Assembly: GCA_963800235.1 (NCBI GenBank) | Contig: CAWDAD010000001.1 | Coordinates: 620,001-684,000 of the forward strand | From: CAVVNP01 sp963800235 | Lineage (GTDB): Bacteria > Actinomycetota > Acidimicrobiia > Acidimicrobiales > Iamiaceae | DNA: 64,000 bases | Direction of reading: 5' to 3' | Part shown: one piece after another, positions 14,074-23,269 of the stretch | How positions within the stretch are numbered: position 1 is the first letter of the stretch | How the letters are laid out: every line of letters begins with the position of its first letter | Notes under the pieces: model-generated | What the model was told of the DNA's origin: nothing | What the model saw: the letters and a program-made list of their open reading frames with translations, nothing else | Databases searched by the model: none | Made by a program: the position numbers and the translations under genes

Positions 14074-15489
14074 TCAGCCGGCCACCACCGGGATCCGGGT
14101 CCGGTGGCGGGGCGGGGCCAGCACCTCGACCAGCTCGCCCCGCAGGTGGTGGGGCGCGGCGGCGGTCACGCGCACGGCGGCGGTGGTGCCGGGCCGCAGC
14201 GGCCTCGGCGGGACCAGGTGCACCAGCTTGTTCTGGCGGGTCCGGGCGCTCGTCACCGCCGCGTCGCGCTTGGACGGGCCCTCGACGACGACCTCCTCGA
14301 CCCGGTCCACCCGGGCCTGGTGACGGGCCAGGGCCGACCGCTCGAGCACCACCTGCAGCCGGGCGAACCGCTCGCGGACGACGTCGGCGGGGACGAGGTC
14401 GTCGGTGCGCTCGGCGGCCTCGGTGCCGGGCCGGGGGGAGAAGACGAAGGGGTAGGCGCCGTCGAAGGCGGCCTCGGCGACCACCTCGAGGGTCTCCGCG
14501 AAGTCCTGCTCGGTCTCACCGGGGAAGCCGACGATGAGGTCGGTGGTGACGGCCAGGTCGTCGACCGCCGCCCGGGTGGCGGACAGCCGGTCGAGGTAGC
14601 GCTCGGCGGTGTAGCCCCGGTGCATGGCGGCCAGGACCCGGTCGCTGCCGGACTGCAGCGGCAGGTGCAGGTGCTCGCAGACGGCGGGCGTGGTGGCCAT
14701 GGCGTCGATGACCTCGGGACGGAGGTCCTTCGGGTGGGGGCTGGTGAAGCGGATCCGCTCGATGCCGTCGACCGCGCCCACCGCCCGCAGCAGGTCGGCG
14801 AACAGCGGCCGGACCCGCTCGCCGCTCCCCTGCCGGCGGCCCGCTCGGGTCAGGTCGCGGCCGTAGGAGTTCACGTTCTGGCCGAGGAGGGTCACCTCGA
14901 GCACGCCCTGGGCGGCCAGGTCCTCGGCCCGGGCGACGAGGTCGGCGAAGCCGACGCTCACCTCGGGTCCCCGGACCGCCGGGACGATGCAGAACGCGCA
15001 GCTGTTGTCGCACCCGACCTGGATGGTGAGCCAGGCCGACCACCCGCTCGCCGGGCGGTCCGCCACCGCGTGCAGCGCGGGATGGTCGTCGCCGGGACCC
15101 GGCGCCTCGACCACCTCGGTGACGGGGCCCGAGGTGCGGGCCCGGTCGAGCAGCGCGGGCGCGCGGTGCAGGTTGTGGGTCCCGAAGACGGCGTCGACGT
15201 GGGGCGCTCGCGCCCGGACGGCCTCGCCGTCCTTCTGGGCCAGGCAGCCCCCCACCGCGATCTGCAGGTCGGGTCGCCGATCCTTGACCGCCTTGAGGTG
15301 CCCGAGGGTGCCGTACAGCTTGTTGTCGGCGTTCTCCCGGATGCAGCAGGTGTTGAGCACCACCACGTCGGCCGCCTCGACGTCGGTGGTGGCCACCATG
15401 CCCTCGGCCGCGAGCAGGCCGGCGATGCGCTCGGAGTCGTCCTCGTTCATCTGGCACCCGAAGGTGCGCAGGAGGAAGGTCCGGGCCAT
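14074..15489 (-). CDS. miaB: tRNA-2-methylthio-N6-dimethylallyladenosine synthase
   Basis: 471 residues, a radical SAM methylthiotransferase. It adds a methylthio group to C2 of i6A37 in tRNA. The N-terminal UPF0004 domain carries cluster Cys in RTFGCQMNED, NTCCIREN and VGGCLAQKD. The radical SAM CxxxCxxC is CDNSCAFC, followed by VPAVRGPE. A C-terminal TRAM domain (SARTRQNKLVHL) ends the protein. ATG 15489 has TACCCT at a 6-base distance, so it is probably leaderless and heads the miaB-miaA unit. The open frame extends well upstream, but only this start gives the canonical N-terminus. Confidence 0.95.
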   Translation of the reverse strand: MARTFLLRTFGCQMNEDDSERIAGLLAAEGMVATTDVEAADVVVLNTCCIRENADNKLYGTLGHLKAVKDRRPDLQIAVGGCLAQKDGEAVRARAPHVDAVFGTHNLHRAPALLDRARTSGPVTEVVEAPGPGDDHPALHAVADRPASGWSAWLTIQVGCDNSCAFCIVPAVRGPEVSVGFADLVARAEDLAAQGVLEVTLLGQNVNSYGRDLTRAGRRQGSGERVRPLFADLLRAVGAVDGIERIRFTSPHPKDLRPEVIDAMATTPAVCEHLHLPLQSGSDRVLAAMHRGYTAERYLDRLSATRAAVDDLAVTTDLIVGFPGETEQDFAETLEVVAEAAFDGAYPFVFSPRPGTEAAERTDDLVPADVVRERFARLQVVLERSALARHQARVDRVEEVVVEGPSKRDAAVTSARTRQNKLVHLVPPRPLRPGTTAAVRVTAAAPHHLRGELVEVLAPPRHRTRIPVVAG

Positions 15490-15495
15490 GCCGCC

Positions 15496-15501
15496 AGGGT
15501 A
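15496..15501 (-). promoter_or_regulatory. -10 box for leaderless miaB
   Basis: TACCCT on the minus strand, 6 bases before ATG 15489, identical in sequence and spacing to the dapE box. Confidence 0.5.
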
Positions 15502-15554
15502 CGCGTCGACCCGGTCCGGTCCCGGCGGCTCGGCGGCCGGGGTCCGCCGGCCGG

Positions 15555-15911
15555 TCAGCCCGGACCGAGCGGGGCGGCCGACACCATGTCGACCACCGCC
15601 GCCGTCTCGGACGAGGCCGTCGGGCGGCCGTCCGGATCGGGGTCGTCGGCGGGACGGCCCTCGATCTGCAGCTTGATGGCCGTGCGGTGCTCGCCGTCGA
15701 TCAGCACGTCGGCGAAGGCGGGTGCACAGACCAGGTCGAGTCCGGAGTCGCGGACGAAGCCCCGCGCCACGACCAGCGCCTTGATGGCCTGGTTCAGGGC
15801 ACCGGCGCCCACGACCTGGACGTCGACCGCACCGGACTGGCGGACGGCGCCGGCCATGGCGCCGGCCACCGAGTTCGGACTGGACCGGGCCGAGACCTTT
15901 AGCAGCTCCAT
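15555..15911 (-). CDS. spoVS: Stage V sporulation protein S (SpoVS) family protein
   Basis: 118 residues. The first 85 are a full SpoVS domain: MELLKVSARSSPNSVAGAMAG, VVGAGALNQAIKALVVARGF, and the ending IDGEHRTAIKLQIE. An acidic, disordered-looking tail of about 33 residues is added. SpoVS is an Alba-like small protein needed for late sporulation steps in Bacillus, but it is widespread in non-sporulating bacteria, where its role is unknown. ATG 15911 is preceded by GGAGAG. It sits alone between recA and miaB, where many actinobacteria have recX, which is absent here. Confidence 0.93.
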   Translation of the reverse strand: MELLKVSARSSPNSVAGAMAGAVRQSGAVDVQVVGAGALNQAIKALVVARGFVRDSGLDLVCAPAFADVLIDGEHRTAIKLQIEGRPADDPDPDGRPTASSETAAVVDMVSAAPLGPG

Positions 15912-15928
15912 GACGACTCTCCAACGAC

Positions 15929-16172
15929 GTGAGCGGTGCAGGTGGAGCTTCGACGCCGTCGCCGGGACCTCCTGCCGGCCTTCGTAGGCTTCGCCCACCG
16001 ACCCGGGAGGGCCCGGCGCCGTCGAGAAGGAGCGGGCAGCCCACCATCATCTTCCCGATCCCGACCGAGATCATGGACGCCTTCCGGGCCTACACCGCCG
16101 CCCAGGGCCAGCAGCCCCGAGACGCCGCACCGCCGGCCGCGCCCCCCGAGGGGTGCGGCCGGGCAGAGGCGA

Positions 16173-16186
<14 letters not shown>
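15929..16186 (+). CDS. Possible small protein, 85 aa
   Basis: A low-confidence frame starting at GTG 15929, divergent from spoVS and overlapping the recA 3' end by 14 bases. The middle, IIFPIPTEIMDAFRAYTAAQ, has ordinary amino-acid composition and lower G+C than expected from a random frame; the rest is GC-driven. It has no clear ribosome-binding site and I know no homologue. Confidence 0.2.
16133..16162 (-). terminator. recA terminator candidate
   Basis: A 13-bp stem (CCGGCCGCGCCCC with GGGGTGCGGCCGG, one G-T step) and a 4-base loop, beginning 10 bases after the recA stop. It has no T-run, as is common in actinobacteria. Confidence 0.55.
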
Positions 16187-17214
<1,028 letters not shown>

Positions 17215-17352
17215 GGAGGGTCCTCTCTTCTTCGGTGCTCACGGGTGGCGACCGGGGGATCCGGTCGCAGATCAGCGGCTGCGAGGTGCAGCGATCGGTT
17301 GCAGGCGACCCTACGGATGGGGGGTGACAACCAAGCCGTTCGGGATGACACG

Positions 17353-17358
17353 ACTGTA
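17353..17358 (-). promoter_or_regulatory. recA -10 box
   Basis: TACAGT on the minus strand, 4 bases after the LexA box; the -35 region is poor. A leader of about 130 bases follows. Confidence 0.45.
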
Positions 17359-17362
17359 GTTC

Positions 17363-17376
17363 CGAACAGCTGTTCG
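17363..17376. promoter_or_regulatory. LexA box upstream of recA
   Basis: CGAACAGCTGTTCG, a perfect 14-bp palindrome matching the Gram-positive SOS consensus, placed just upstream of the recA -10. Confidence 0.92.
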
Positions 17377-17443
17377 TGCGCGGATGTCGCGCCCCTTCCC
17401 CGCCGTGCGGCGACCGTGGCCACCTGGACCGGGAGACCCGGTC

Positions 17444-18184
17444 TCAGCCGAAGAAGAAGAACCCGGCGCCGAGCAGCACCAGCGCCGTGCCGAACAGCCG
17501 CTGCAGGGCGTGGGGGTCGGTGCGCAGGGCGACCTTGGCGCCGAGCGACGACAGCGGGACCGAGGCGGCGCCGAAGGCCAGCACGATCGTCCAGTCGAGG
17601 TGGCCGAGGGCAGCGTGCACGACGGTGCCGGGGATGGCGAGCAGGGCCGACACCGCCAGCGAGGTGCCGAAGCTGGCCTTGAGCGGCAGGCGGAGCACCG
17701 CGAGGTAGAGGGGGGCCAGGAGGACGCCGCCGCTGTTGGCCAGCAGCCCGGCGCTCAGACCGACGACGACCGAGATGAGCACGGCGCGCAGGCCGAAGGC
17801 GTCGGGCCGGTCGGTGACCTCCTCGCCGCGCTGCTCGAAGAGGAGCAGGCGGATGCCGAGCCCGAGCACGAGCAGGTCGGTGAGGCGGACGAGGAAGTCG
17901 CCGGCGATCCAGTGGGTGGCGACGGCCCCGACGATGGTGGCCGGGATGCCCGCCACCACCGCCAGGCGGAACACCTCCCGGTCGATCAGGTCGTAGCGCC
18001 GGTAGCGGCGAGCGGCGACCAGGGTGCCGGGGATGGTCGCCGGCAGCGGCGAGGCCACGGCGACGATGCCGGGGATCCCGACGGCGTGGAGCATCGGGGT
18101 GGCGATGGCCGAGCCGCCCTTGCCGAAGAGGCCGCCGAGGAACCCGACCCCTGCACCGACCAGGACCACTGCGAGCAACGTCAT
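17444..18184 (-). CDS. TauE/SafE family (sulfite exporter-like) membrane protein
   Basis: 246 residues from ATG 18184, with seven or eight hydrophobic segments in two similar halves. Each half has the family's Gly/Pro-rich start: LVGAGVGFLGGLFGKGGSAIATPML at the N-terminus and VVGLSAGLLANSGGVLLAPLYL in the second half. The family moves anions, often sulfite, sulfoacetate or other organosulfur compounds, across the membrane; the substrate here is unknown. It is divergent from a LysR regulator, 70 bases away, across a clear dyad, so it is probably the regulator's target. GTG 18202 is an alternative start. Confidence 0.85.
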   Translation of the reverse strand: MTLLAVVLVGAGVGFLGGLFGKGGSAIATPMLHAVGIPGIVAVASPLPATIPGTLVAARRYRRYDLIDREVFRLAVVAGIPATIVGAVATHWIAGDFLVRLTDLLVLGLGIRLLLFEQRGEEVTDRPDAFGLRAVLISVVVGLSAGLLANSGGVLLAPLYLAVLRLPLKASFGTSLAVSALLAIPGTVVHAALGHLDWTIVLAFGAASVPLSSLGAKVALRTDPHALQRLFGTALVLLGAGFFFFG

Positions 18185-18211
18185 GGGCCCAGTGGAGCGC
18201 ACCGCCGCTCA

Positions 18212-18245
18212 TAAGTCCAACAGTTCGCTGTTATCGGACCAATAG
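18212..18245. promoter_or_regulatory. Operator candidate between TauE and LysR genes
   Basis: A nested dyad: AACAG-TTCG-CTGTT (18219-18232), flanked by GTCC (18215-18218) and GGAC (18236-18239). It is AT-richer than its surroundings and abuts the lysR -10, the usual place for a LysR autoregulatory site. Confidence 0.6.
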
Positions 18246-18248
18246 AGT
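18243..18248 (+). promoter_or_regulatory. -10 box for leaderless lysR-type gene
   Basis: TAGAGT, 6 bases before ATG 18255. Confidence 0.5.
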
Positions 18249-18254
18249 CAGCCT

Positions 18255-19217
18255 ATGGAGCTGCGCCAGGTCGAGTACGTGGTGGCGGTGGTCGACGAGG
18301 GCGGGTTCACCAGGGCTGCCGCCGCCATCCCCATCAGCCAGCCGGCGCTGTCGCAGGGCATCCGCTCCCTCGAGGACGAGCTGGGGGTCGAGCTGTTCGC
18401 CCGCATCGGCCGGTCGGTGCGGCTCACCACCGCAGGCTCCGCCTTCCTCGAGCCGGCCCGCCAGCTCCTCCGCGACACCCGCTCGGCGCGCGAGGCGGTC
18501 GCCGCGGTCGCCGGCATCCGCGCCGGCCGGCTCGAGATCGTCTGCCCGCCGACGCTGGCGGTGGAGCCGACCGTCGACCTGGTGGGCCGGTTCCGCCGGG
18601 AGCACCCGGGCGTCACCGTCCGCATCCGAGAGCCCGAGGACCGCAGCGCCCTCGCCGAGCTGGTCGCCTCGGGCGAGGCCGAGCTCGGGGTGGCGGAGCT
18701 GCCGGTCGGCGGCCGAGGGCTGGTGGCGGACCCCCTGCTCGACCAGGAGATCCTGGTCGTCTGCCCCCCCGAGCTGCCGCTGCCCGGAGGTGGGCGGCGC
18801 CGGGTGGGGCTCGACCTGGTCGGCTCGCTGCCCCTCGTGGCCACCCCGCCGGCCACCTCGACCCGCGAGCTGGTCGAGCGGGCGCTCGCCGAGGCCGGCA
18901 TCGTGCCGACCATCGCGGTCGAGACCGAGCACCGCGAGGCCATCGTCCCGCTGGTGCTGGCCGGTGCCGGCATCTCGCTGCTCCCGGAGCCGATGGCCCG
19001 CCGCGCCGCCGAGCAGGGCGCCATCGTCGCCCGTCTCCAACCGGCGCTGCACCGGCGGGTCGGGCTCGTCCGGCGGGACGTGGCCGCCCTCTCCCCCGCC
19101 GCGGCCGCGTTCCGCCAGCTGGCCCTCGGCCTCGGCGACCGAACGGCCCAACGACCGAACGACCGAACGACCGCTAGGCCACCAGCCGGCGCCGCAGCCA
19201 GTCGAGGGCGGAGATGA
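18255..19217 (+). CDS. LysR family transcriptional regulator
   Basis: 320 residues. The N-terminal winged helix-turn-helix is clear (LRQVEYVVAVVDEGGFTRAAA, then SQPALSQGIRSLEDELGVELFAR), followed by the linker helix and a periplasmic-binding-like effector domain from about residue 90. The effector is unknown; the divergent TauE-type transporter suggests a sulfur-containing or anionic ligand. ATG 18255 has TAGAGT 6 bases upstream and no ribosome-binding site. The C-terminal 25 residues are Arg/Pro-rich and partly encoded by an 8-bp CGAACGAC repeat. The 3' end overlaps the convergent cinA gene by 44 bases, so the real end of the folded protein is earlier. Confidence 0.9.
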   Translation: MELRQVEYVVAVVDEGGFTRAAAAIPISQPALSQGIRSLEDELGVELFARIGRSVRLTTAGSAFLEPARQLLRDTRSAREAVAAVAGIRAGRLEIVCPPTLAVEPTVDLVGRFRREHPGVTVRIREPEDRSALAELVASGEAELGVAELPVGGRGLVADPLLDQEILVVCPPELPLPGGGRRRVGLDLVGSLPLVATPPATSTRELVERALAEAGIVPTIAVETEHREAIVPLVLAGAGISLLPEPMARRAAEQGAIVARLQPALHRRVGLVRRDVAALSPAAAAFRQLALGLGDRTAQRPNDRTTARPPAGAAASRGRR

Positions 19218-20406
19218 CCGTGAACTGGCGGATGCGGGCCCGGTCGCCGGGCAGGCGCAGGACGGTCGAGTCGACCTCCTCGCCCAGGGCCAGGCCCACG
19301 TAGACCGTGCCGGGGGCGATGCCCTCCTGCGGGTCGGGTCCGGCCACGCCGCTGACCGCCAGCCCCACGTCGGCGCCGAGCACCCTGCGGGCCCCGGCGG
19401 CCATGGCCTGGACCGCCTCGTCGCTCACCACCGGGCCCTCCGGGACGCCGAGCAGGTCGAACTTCACGTCGCTGGCGTAGGAGACGATCGATCCGCGGAA
19501 CACCCGGCTCGCCCCGGGCACGTCGGTGAGGCGCGAGCCCATCAGGCCGCCGGTGACCGACTCGGCGATCCCGAGGGTGAGGCCGCGGGCCTCGAGCAGG
19601 TCGAGCACCGCCGACTCCATGGTCTCCTCGTCGGTGCCGAACACCAGGTCACCGATCACGGCGCGGACCTCGGCCTCCTCCGCCGCCAGCAGCGCTCGGG
19701 CCTCGTCGTCGGTGGGCGCCTTGGCGGTGAGACGGACCTTCAACCCCTCGATGCCGCTGGCCAGGAAGGCGATGGTGGCGCCCCCCGCCTCGTCGAGGTG
19801 CTCCAGGCGGGGCGCCAGCTTCTCGGCCAGGGCGGACTCGCTGTCGCCCCACGTGCGCAGGGTGCGGCTGAGGATGGTGGCCGTCGACCCGGACCGGCGG
19901 CGGAGGTCGGGCAGGACCGCCCGCTCGAGCATCTCCTGCATCTCGTGCGGGACCCCCGGCACCGCGTACAGCACCTGGTCGCCCACCGGGCAGATCAGCC
20001 CCGGCGCCGTGCCCCGCCGCTGCTCGATGATCGACGCCCCCACCGGCACGTCGGCCTGCAGCAGGTTGTTCTCCGGCATGGCCCGACCGCGGGAGCCGAA
20101 CATGGCCCGGATGGCCTCGACCAGCTCGGGGTCGCGCTCGAGCTCGACGCCCATGACCCGGGCCAGCGCCACCCGGGTGATGTCGTCCTGGGTCGGGCCG
20201 AGCCCGCCGCAGACGATGATCGCGTCGCTCCGCGACAGCGCCAGCTCGAAGGCCGACACGATCCGGTCGAGGTTGTCGCCGACCTTGGTCTGGAAGTACG
20301 AGTCGATGCCCGAGAGGGCGAGCTGCTCGCCGATCCAGGCCGAGTTCGTGTCGACGATCTGGCCGAGCAGGAGCTCGGTCCCCACGGCCACCACCTCACA
20401 GCGCAT
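19174..20406 (-). CDS. cinA: CinA family protein (competence/damage-inducible, nicotinamide-nucleotide amidase)
   Basis: 410 residues with both classic parts. The N-terminal molybdopterin-binding-like domain (about 1-170) has AVGTELLLGQIVDTNS and VCGGLGPTQDDITR. The C-terminal PncC-type amidohydrolase domain (about 250-405) has LGIAESVTGGLMGSRLT and GVAGPD. CinA proteins hydrolyse NMN and ADP-ribose-type pyrophosphates and accompany recA in many bacteria; recA lies 2 kb away here, with the TauE/LysR pair between. ATG 20406 follows TAGACA by 6 bases, a weak -10. pgsA lies 62 bases upstream on the same strand. Confidence 0.94.
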   Translation of the reverse strand: MRCEVVAVGTELLLGQIVDTNSAWIGEQLALSGIDSYFQTKVGDNLDRIVSAFELALSRSDAIIVCGGLGPTQDDITRVALARVMGVELERDPELVEAIRAMFGSRGRAMPENNLLQADVPVGASIIEQRRGTAPGLICPVGDQVLYAVPGVPHEMQEMLERAVLPDLRRRSGSTATILSRTLRTWGDSESALAEKLAPRLEHLDEAGGATIAFLASGIEGLKVRLTAKAPTDDEARALLAAEEAEVRAVIGDLVFGTDEETMESAVLDLLEARGLTLGIAESVTGGLMGSRLTDVPGASRVFRGSIVSYASDVKFDLLGVPEGPVVSDEAVQAMAAGARRVLGADVGLAVSGVAGPDPQEGIAPGTVYVGLALGEEVDSTVLRLPGDRARIRQFTVISALDWLRRRLVA

Positions 20407-20468
20407 CTGCTGTGTCTACTGGGAAGCGCCAGCGACGAGCCGGAAGCGAGCGCCGCAGGTGCCCGCCA

Positions 20469-21173
20469 TCAACGCGGGTCGATGGCGGCGGTGCGGTCGA
20501 GGGTGGTGCCGGCGCTGCGACCGTCGAGCAGGTACTGGGCGCCGCTCACGAGGGTGAAGGCGACGGCTATCCAGAGCAGGGTGCCGGCGATGGCCGGGTG
20601 GTCGACGGTCAGGGGCAGGAGGGCGAAGCCGACGCTCAGCTCCTGCACGACGGTCTTGGCCTTGGCCAGCGGGCGGGCGGGGACGGCCAGGCCCTGGCGG
20701 CCGAGCCGGGTGCGGAACAGGCTGATGGCCACCTCGCGCAGGGCGATGAGCGCCACCGGGAGCCAGGCGAAGCGTCCGGCCGCGACCAGGGCGAAGAGGG
20801 CGCCGAGCACCAGCACCTTGTCGGCCAGCGGGTCGAGGAAGGCCCCGGAGCGGGTCGTGCCGAACCGCCGGGCGAGGAAGCCGTCGACGCCGTCGGTGAC
20901 GGCCAGGCCGATCCAGAGCAGCACCGCCGGCCACGAGGACGGGTGCTGCACGATCAGGACCAGCAGCAGCGGCGACACCAGCAGCCGGAGGATGGTCACG
21001 AAGTTGGCGGGCGTGACGAGCGCCGAGGGGCCGTAGCGGTCGTCGATGGGCACTGGCGGCGAGGGCTTGGCGGCGTCGGCGACGGTCTCGGCGACCGATT
21101 CGACCATCGAGCGGGCCACCGCACCGGCCTTGGTCGTCTTCGGGGTGGGTAGCGGTCGGGCCGGATCGGTCAT
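20469..21173 (-). CDS. pgsA: CDP-diacylglycerol-glycerol-3-phosphate 3-phosphatidyltransferase (CDP-alcohol phosphatidyltransferase)
   Basis: 234 residues with four or more membrane segments and the family active site in TDGVDGFLARRFGTTRSGAFL, followed by the last two Asp in DPLADK. It should make phosphatidylglycerol phosphate for membrane lipids. The first 45 residues are hydrophilic and longer than in many homologues. ATG 21173 overlaps the rimO stop by four bases (ATGA), so the two are coupled; the cinA-pgsA-rimO-ftsK neighbourhood is standard in actinobacteria. Substrate choice within the family (glycerol phosphate or inositol phosphate) is inferred from that context. Confidence 0.88.
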   Translation of the reverse strand: MTDPARPLPTPKTTKAGAVARSMVESVAETVADAAKPSPPVPIDDRYGPSALVTPANFVTILRLLVSPLLLVLIVQHPSSWPAVLLWIGLAVTDGVDGFLARRFGTTRSGAFLDPLADKVLVLGALFALVAAGRFAWLPVALIALREVAISLFRTRLGRQGLAVPARPLAKAKTVVQELSVGFALLPLTVDHPAIAGTLLWIAVAFTLVSGAQYLLDGRSAGTTLDRTAAIDPR

Positions 21174-22477
21174 CGGTCCACCTCCGCCACCAGGTCCGGG
21201 CCGAGCGAGCCGGTGATCTCGACCTCGGCGAAGGTCCCCGGCTCGAGCCGCTCGGGCACGGCGATGACTCCGTCGATCTCGGGCGCCTCTCGATGGCTGC
21301 GCCCTGTCCCCCTGGCATCCACGAGCACTTCGACCCGCGAACCGACCAATTGGTCACGTCGGCGTTCGGTGATCCGGTCCTGCAGCTCGCGAAGCTCGGC
21401 CAGTCGCTCGTCGCGCAGGCCGGGGTCGACGACGCCGTCGAGGCCGGCGGCGTGGGTGCCCTCCTCCCGGGAGTAGGCGAAGAACCCGCACCAGTCGAGC
21501 TGGGCGGCCTCGACGAAGGCCAGCAGCCGGTCGTGGTCGTCCTCGGTCTCGCCCGGGTAGCCGACGATGAAGTTCGAGCGGAAGGCGGCGGTCGGCTCGC
21601 GCCGTCGGATGTCGTCGATGCGCGACAGGAAGCGCTCGCCGCTCCCCCAGCGCCGCATCCGGCGCAGCAGCGGGGGCGAGACGTGCTGGAGCGAGAGGTC
21701 GAAGTACGGCACCCCGGTCGCGCAGATGGCGTCGATCAGCCCGTCGGTGAGGTCGGACGGGTACAGGTAGAGCAGCCGCACCCAGGGGACCCGCTGCGCC
21801 ACCGCCTCGACCAGCGGCACGATCCGGCGTGCCCCCCTTCCCTGGTCCCGCCCGTACGCGGCCAGGTCCTGGGCGACCAGCACGACCTCCTGGACGCCGA
21901 GCTGGTCGACCTCGTCCAGGATCGAGTCGACCGAGCGGGACCGCTGGGCCCCCCGGAACGACGGGATGGCGCAGAAGCCGCAGGCCCGGTCACAGCCCTC
22001 GGCCACCTTCACGTACGCCCACGGTGCGGTCGCCGCCGGGCGGGGCAGGTTGAGCAGGTCGAAGTCGGGGACCGCCGAGGCCGCCGTCGCGATGCGAGGC
22101 GGTCGGGCGCCGATGGCGACCGGCACCGACGTCGACGGGACGGCGGCGGCCGGCTGGAGCAGCGCCTGGCCGAACCCGGCCACCGCGTCGACCTCGGGCA
22201 GCGCCTCGGCCAGCTCGTCGCCGTAGCGCTCGGCCAGGCAACCGGTCACGACCAGCTCGGCGTCGGGGCGACGGGCGTCGGCCAGCGCCAGGACGGTGTC
22301 GATCGACTCCTGCCGGGCGGCCTCGATGAAGGCGCAGGTGTTGACGACCACCACGTCGGCGTCGCCGGGCGCGTCCGCGACCTGGTAGCCGCCCGCCACC
22401 AACGTGCCCTCCAACTTGTCGGAGTCGACCTGGTTCTTGGGGCAGCCGAGCGTCTCGACCCAGTAGCGCCTCCCCAT
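21170..22477 (-). CDS. rimO: Ribosomal protein S12 methylthiotransferase RimO
   Basis: 435 residues, radical SAM methylthiotransferase that modifies an Asp of ribosomal protein S12. N-terminal cluster Cys are in ETLGCPKNQVDSD, VNTCAF and VTGCLAERY; the radical SAM motif is CDRACGFC, then AIPSFRGAQRSR, the RimO version rather than MiaB's. A TRAM domain closes the protein. ATG 22477 is preferred over the in-frame TTG 22486 because relatives begin with a short lead to the first strand. It overlaps pgsA by four bases. Confidence 0.95.
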   Translation of the reverse strand: MGRRYWVETLGCPKNQVDSDKLEGTLVAGGYQVADAPGDADVVVVNTCAFIEAARQESIDTVLALADARRPDAELVVTGCLAERYGDELAEALPEVDAVAGFGQALLQPAAAVPSTSVPVAIGARPPRIATAASAVPDFDLLNLPRPAATAPWAYVKVAEGCDRACGFCAIPSFRGAQRSRSVDSILDEVDQLGVQEVVLVAQDLAAYGRDQGRGARRIVPLVEAVAQRVPWVRLLYLYPSDLTDGLIDAICATGVPYFDLSLQHVSPPLLRRMRRWGSGERFLSRIDDIRRREPTAAFRSNFIVGYPGETEDDHDRLLAFVEAAQLDWCGFFAYSREEGTHAAGLDGVVDPGLRDERLAELRELQDRITERRRDQLVGSRVEVLVDARGTGRSHREAPEIDGVIAVPERLEPGTFAEVEITGSLGPDLVAEVDR

Positions 22478-22550
22478 GGGGGTCAAAGGCTACCGGTGGG
22501 AGCCCGGTCGACCCCGGCCTGCCGTGCCGACGCCGGCGGGCGCCGGTCGA

Positions 22551-23216
22551 TCACCGGGCCGGTCGGGCCTCGGCGCGGGCCTCGACGGCTCGACGGTTGA
22601 GGTCGGCCACCAGGGCGACGAGGTCACGGCCGGCCTTGGCCGGGGACCCGGCGTCGAAGGGCGGCTCGGGGTCGTACTCGATGCCGAGCTGGATGGCCCG
22701 GGCGACCTCCTCGCCCTGGAGGCGGGCGGCCAGGTGCAGGGCCATGTCGATGCCCGAGGAGACGCCGGCGGCGGTGATGAGCTTCCCCCGCTCGACCACC
22801 CGGTCGGCGAGGTAGGTGGCCCCGAAGGCCTCGAGGTCGTCGGCCGCCGCCCAGTGGGTGGTGGCGTCGAGCCCGGCGAGGAGGCCGGCGGCACCGAGGA
22901 GCAGCGACCCGGTGCACACCGACGTCGTGACCGTCGTGGCCGGGTGGACGTCAGCGATCCACTGGACGATCCGACCGTGGCCGGCGGCCTCGGCCCGGCT
23001 GCCGGGTCCGCCGGGCACCACGATCACCTCCGGGGCGGGGACCTCCTCGAGGCCGGCGTCGACCTCGACCCCGAGCCGTCCGGTGTCGGTGCGGACCACG
23101 CCGCGCTCGGCGCCGCAGAAGACCACCTCGGCGCCGGGGAGGCGCACCAGCACCTCGTAGGGGCCGACGGCGTCGAGGGCGGTGAACCCGGGGTAGAGCG
23201 GGATGGCGATCTGCAT
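22551..23216 (-). CDS. DJ-1/PfpI family protein, isonitrile-hydratase-like
   Basis: 221 residues, one complete DJ-1/PfpI domain. It begins MQIAIPLYPGFTALDAVGPYEVL and has the nucleophile elbow TSVCTGSLLLGAAGLL (Cys near 101), and later TAAGVSSGIDMALHL, as in isocyanide hydratase (InhA)-type enzymes. The biochemical role is uncertain. It lies 53 bases downstream of a GlxA-type regulator that carries a second DJ-1 domain, and the two are probably one transcript. The long frame running through its start into the upstream gene is an artefact of high G+C; ATG 23216 is the natural start. Confidence 0.88.
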   Translation of the reverse strand: MQIAIPLYPGFTALDAVGPYEVLVRLPGAEVVFCGAERGVVRTDTGRLGVEVDAGLEEVPAPEVIVVPGGPGSRAEAAGHGRIVQWIADVHPATTVTTSVCTGSLLLGAAGLLAGLDATTHWAAADDLEAFGATYLADRVVERGKLITAAGVSSGIDMALHLAARLQGEEVARAIQLGIEYDPEPPFDAGSPAKAGRDLVALVADLNRRAVEARAEARPAR

Positions 23217-23269
23217 GGCTGGCTCCTGAGGGTGCGGTCGGTGGCGACGGTCGGTGGCGGTCGGTGGGT

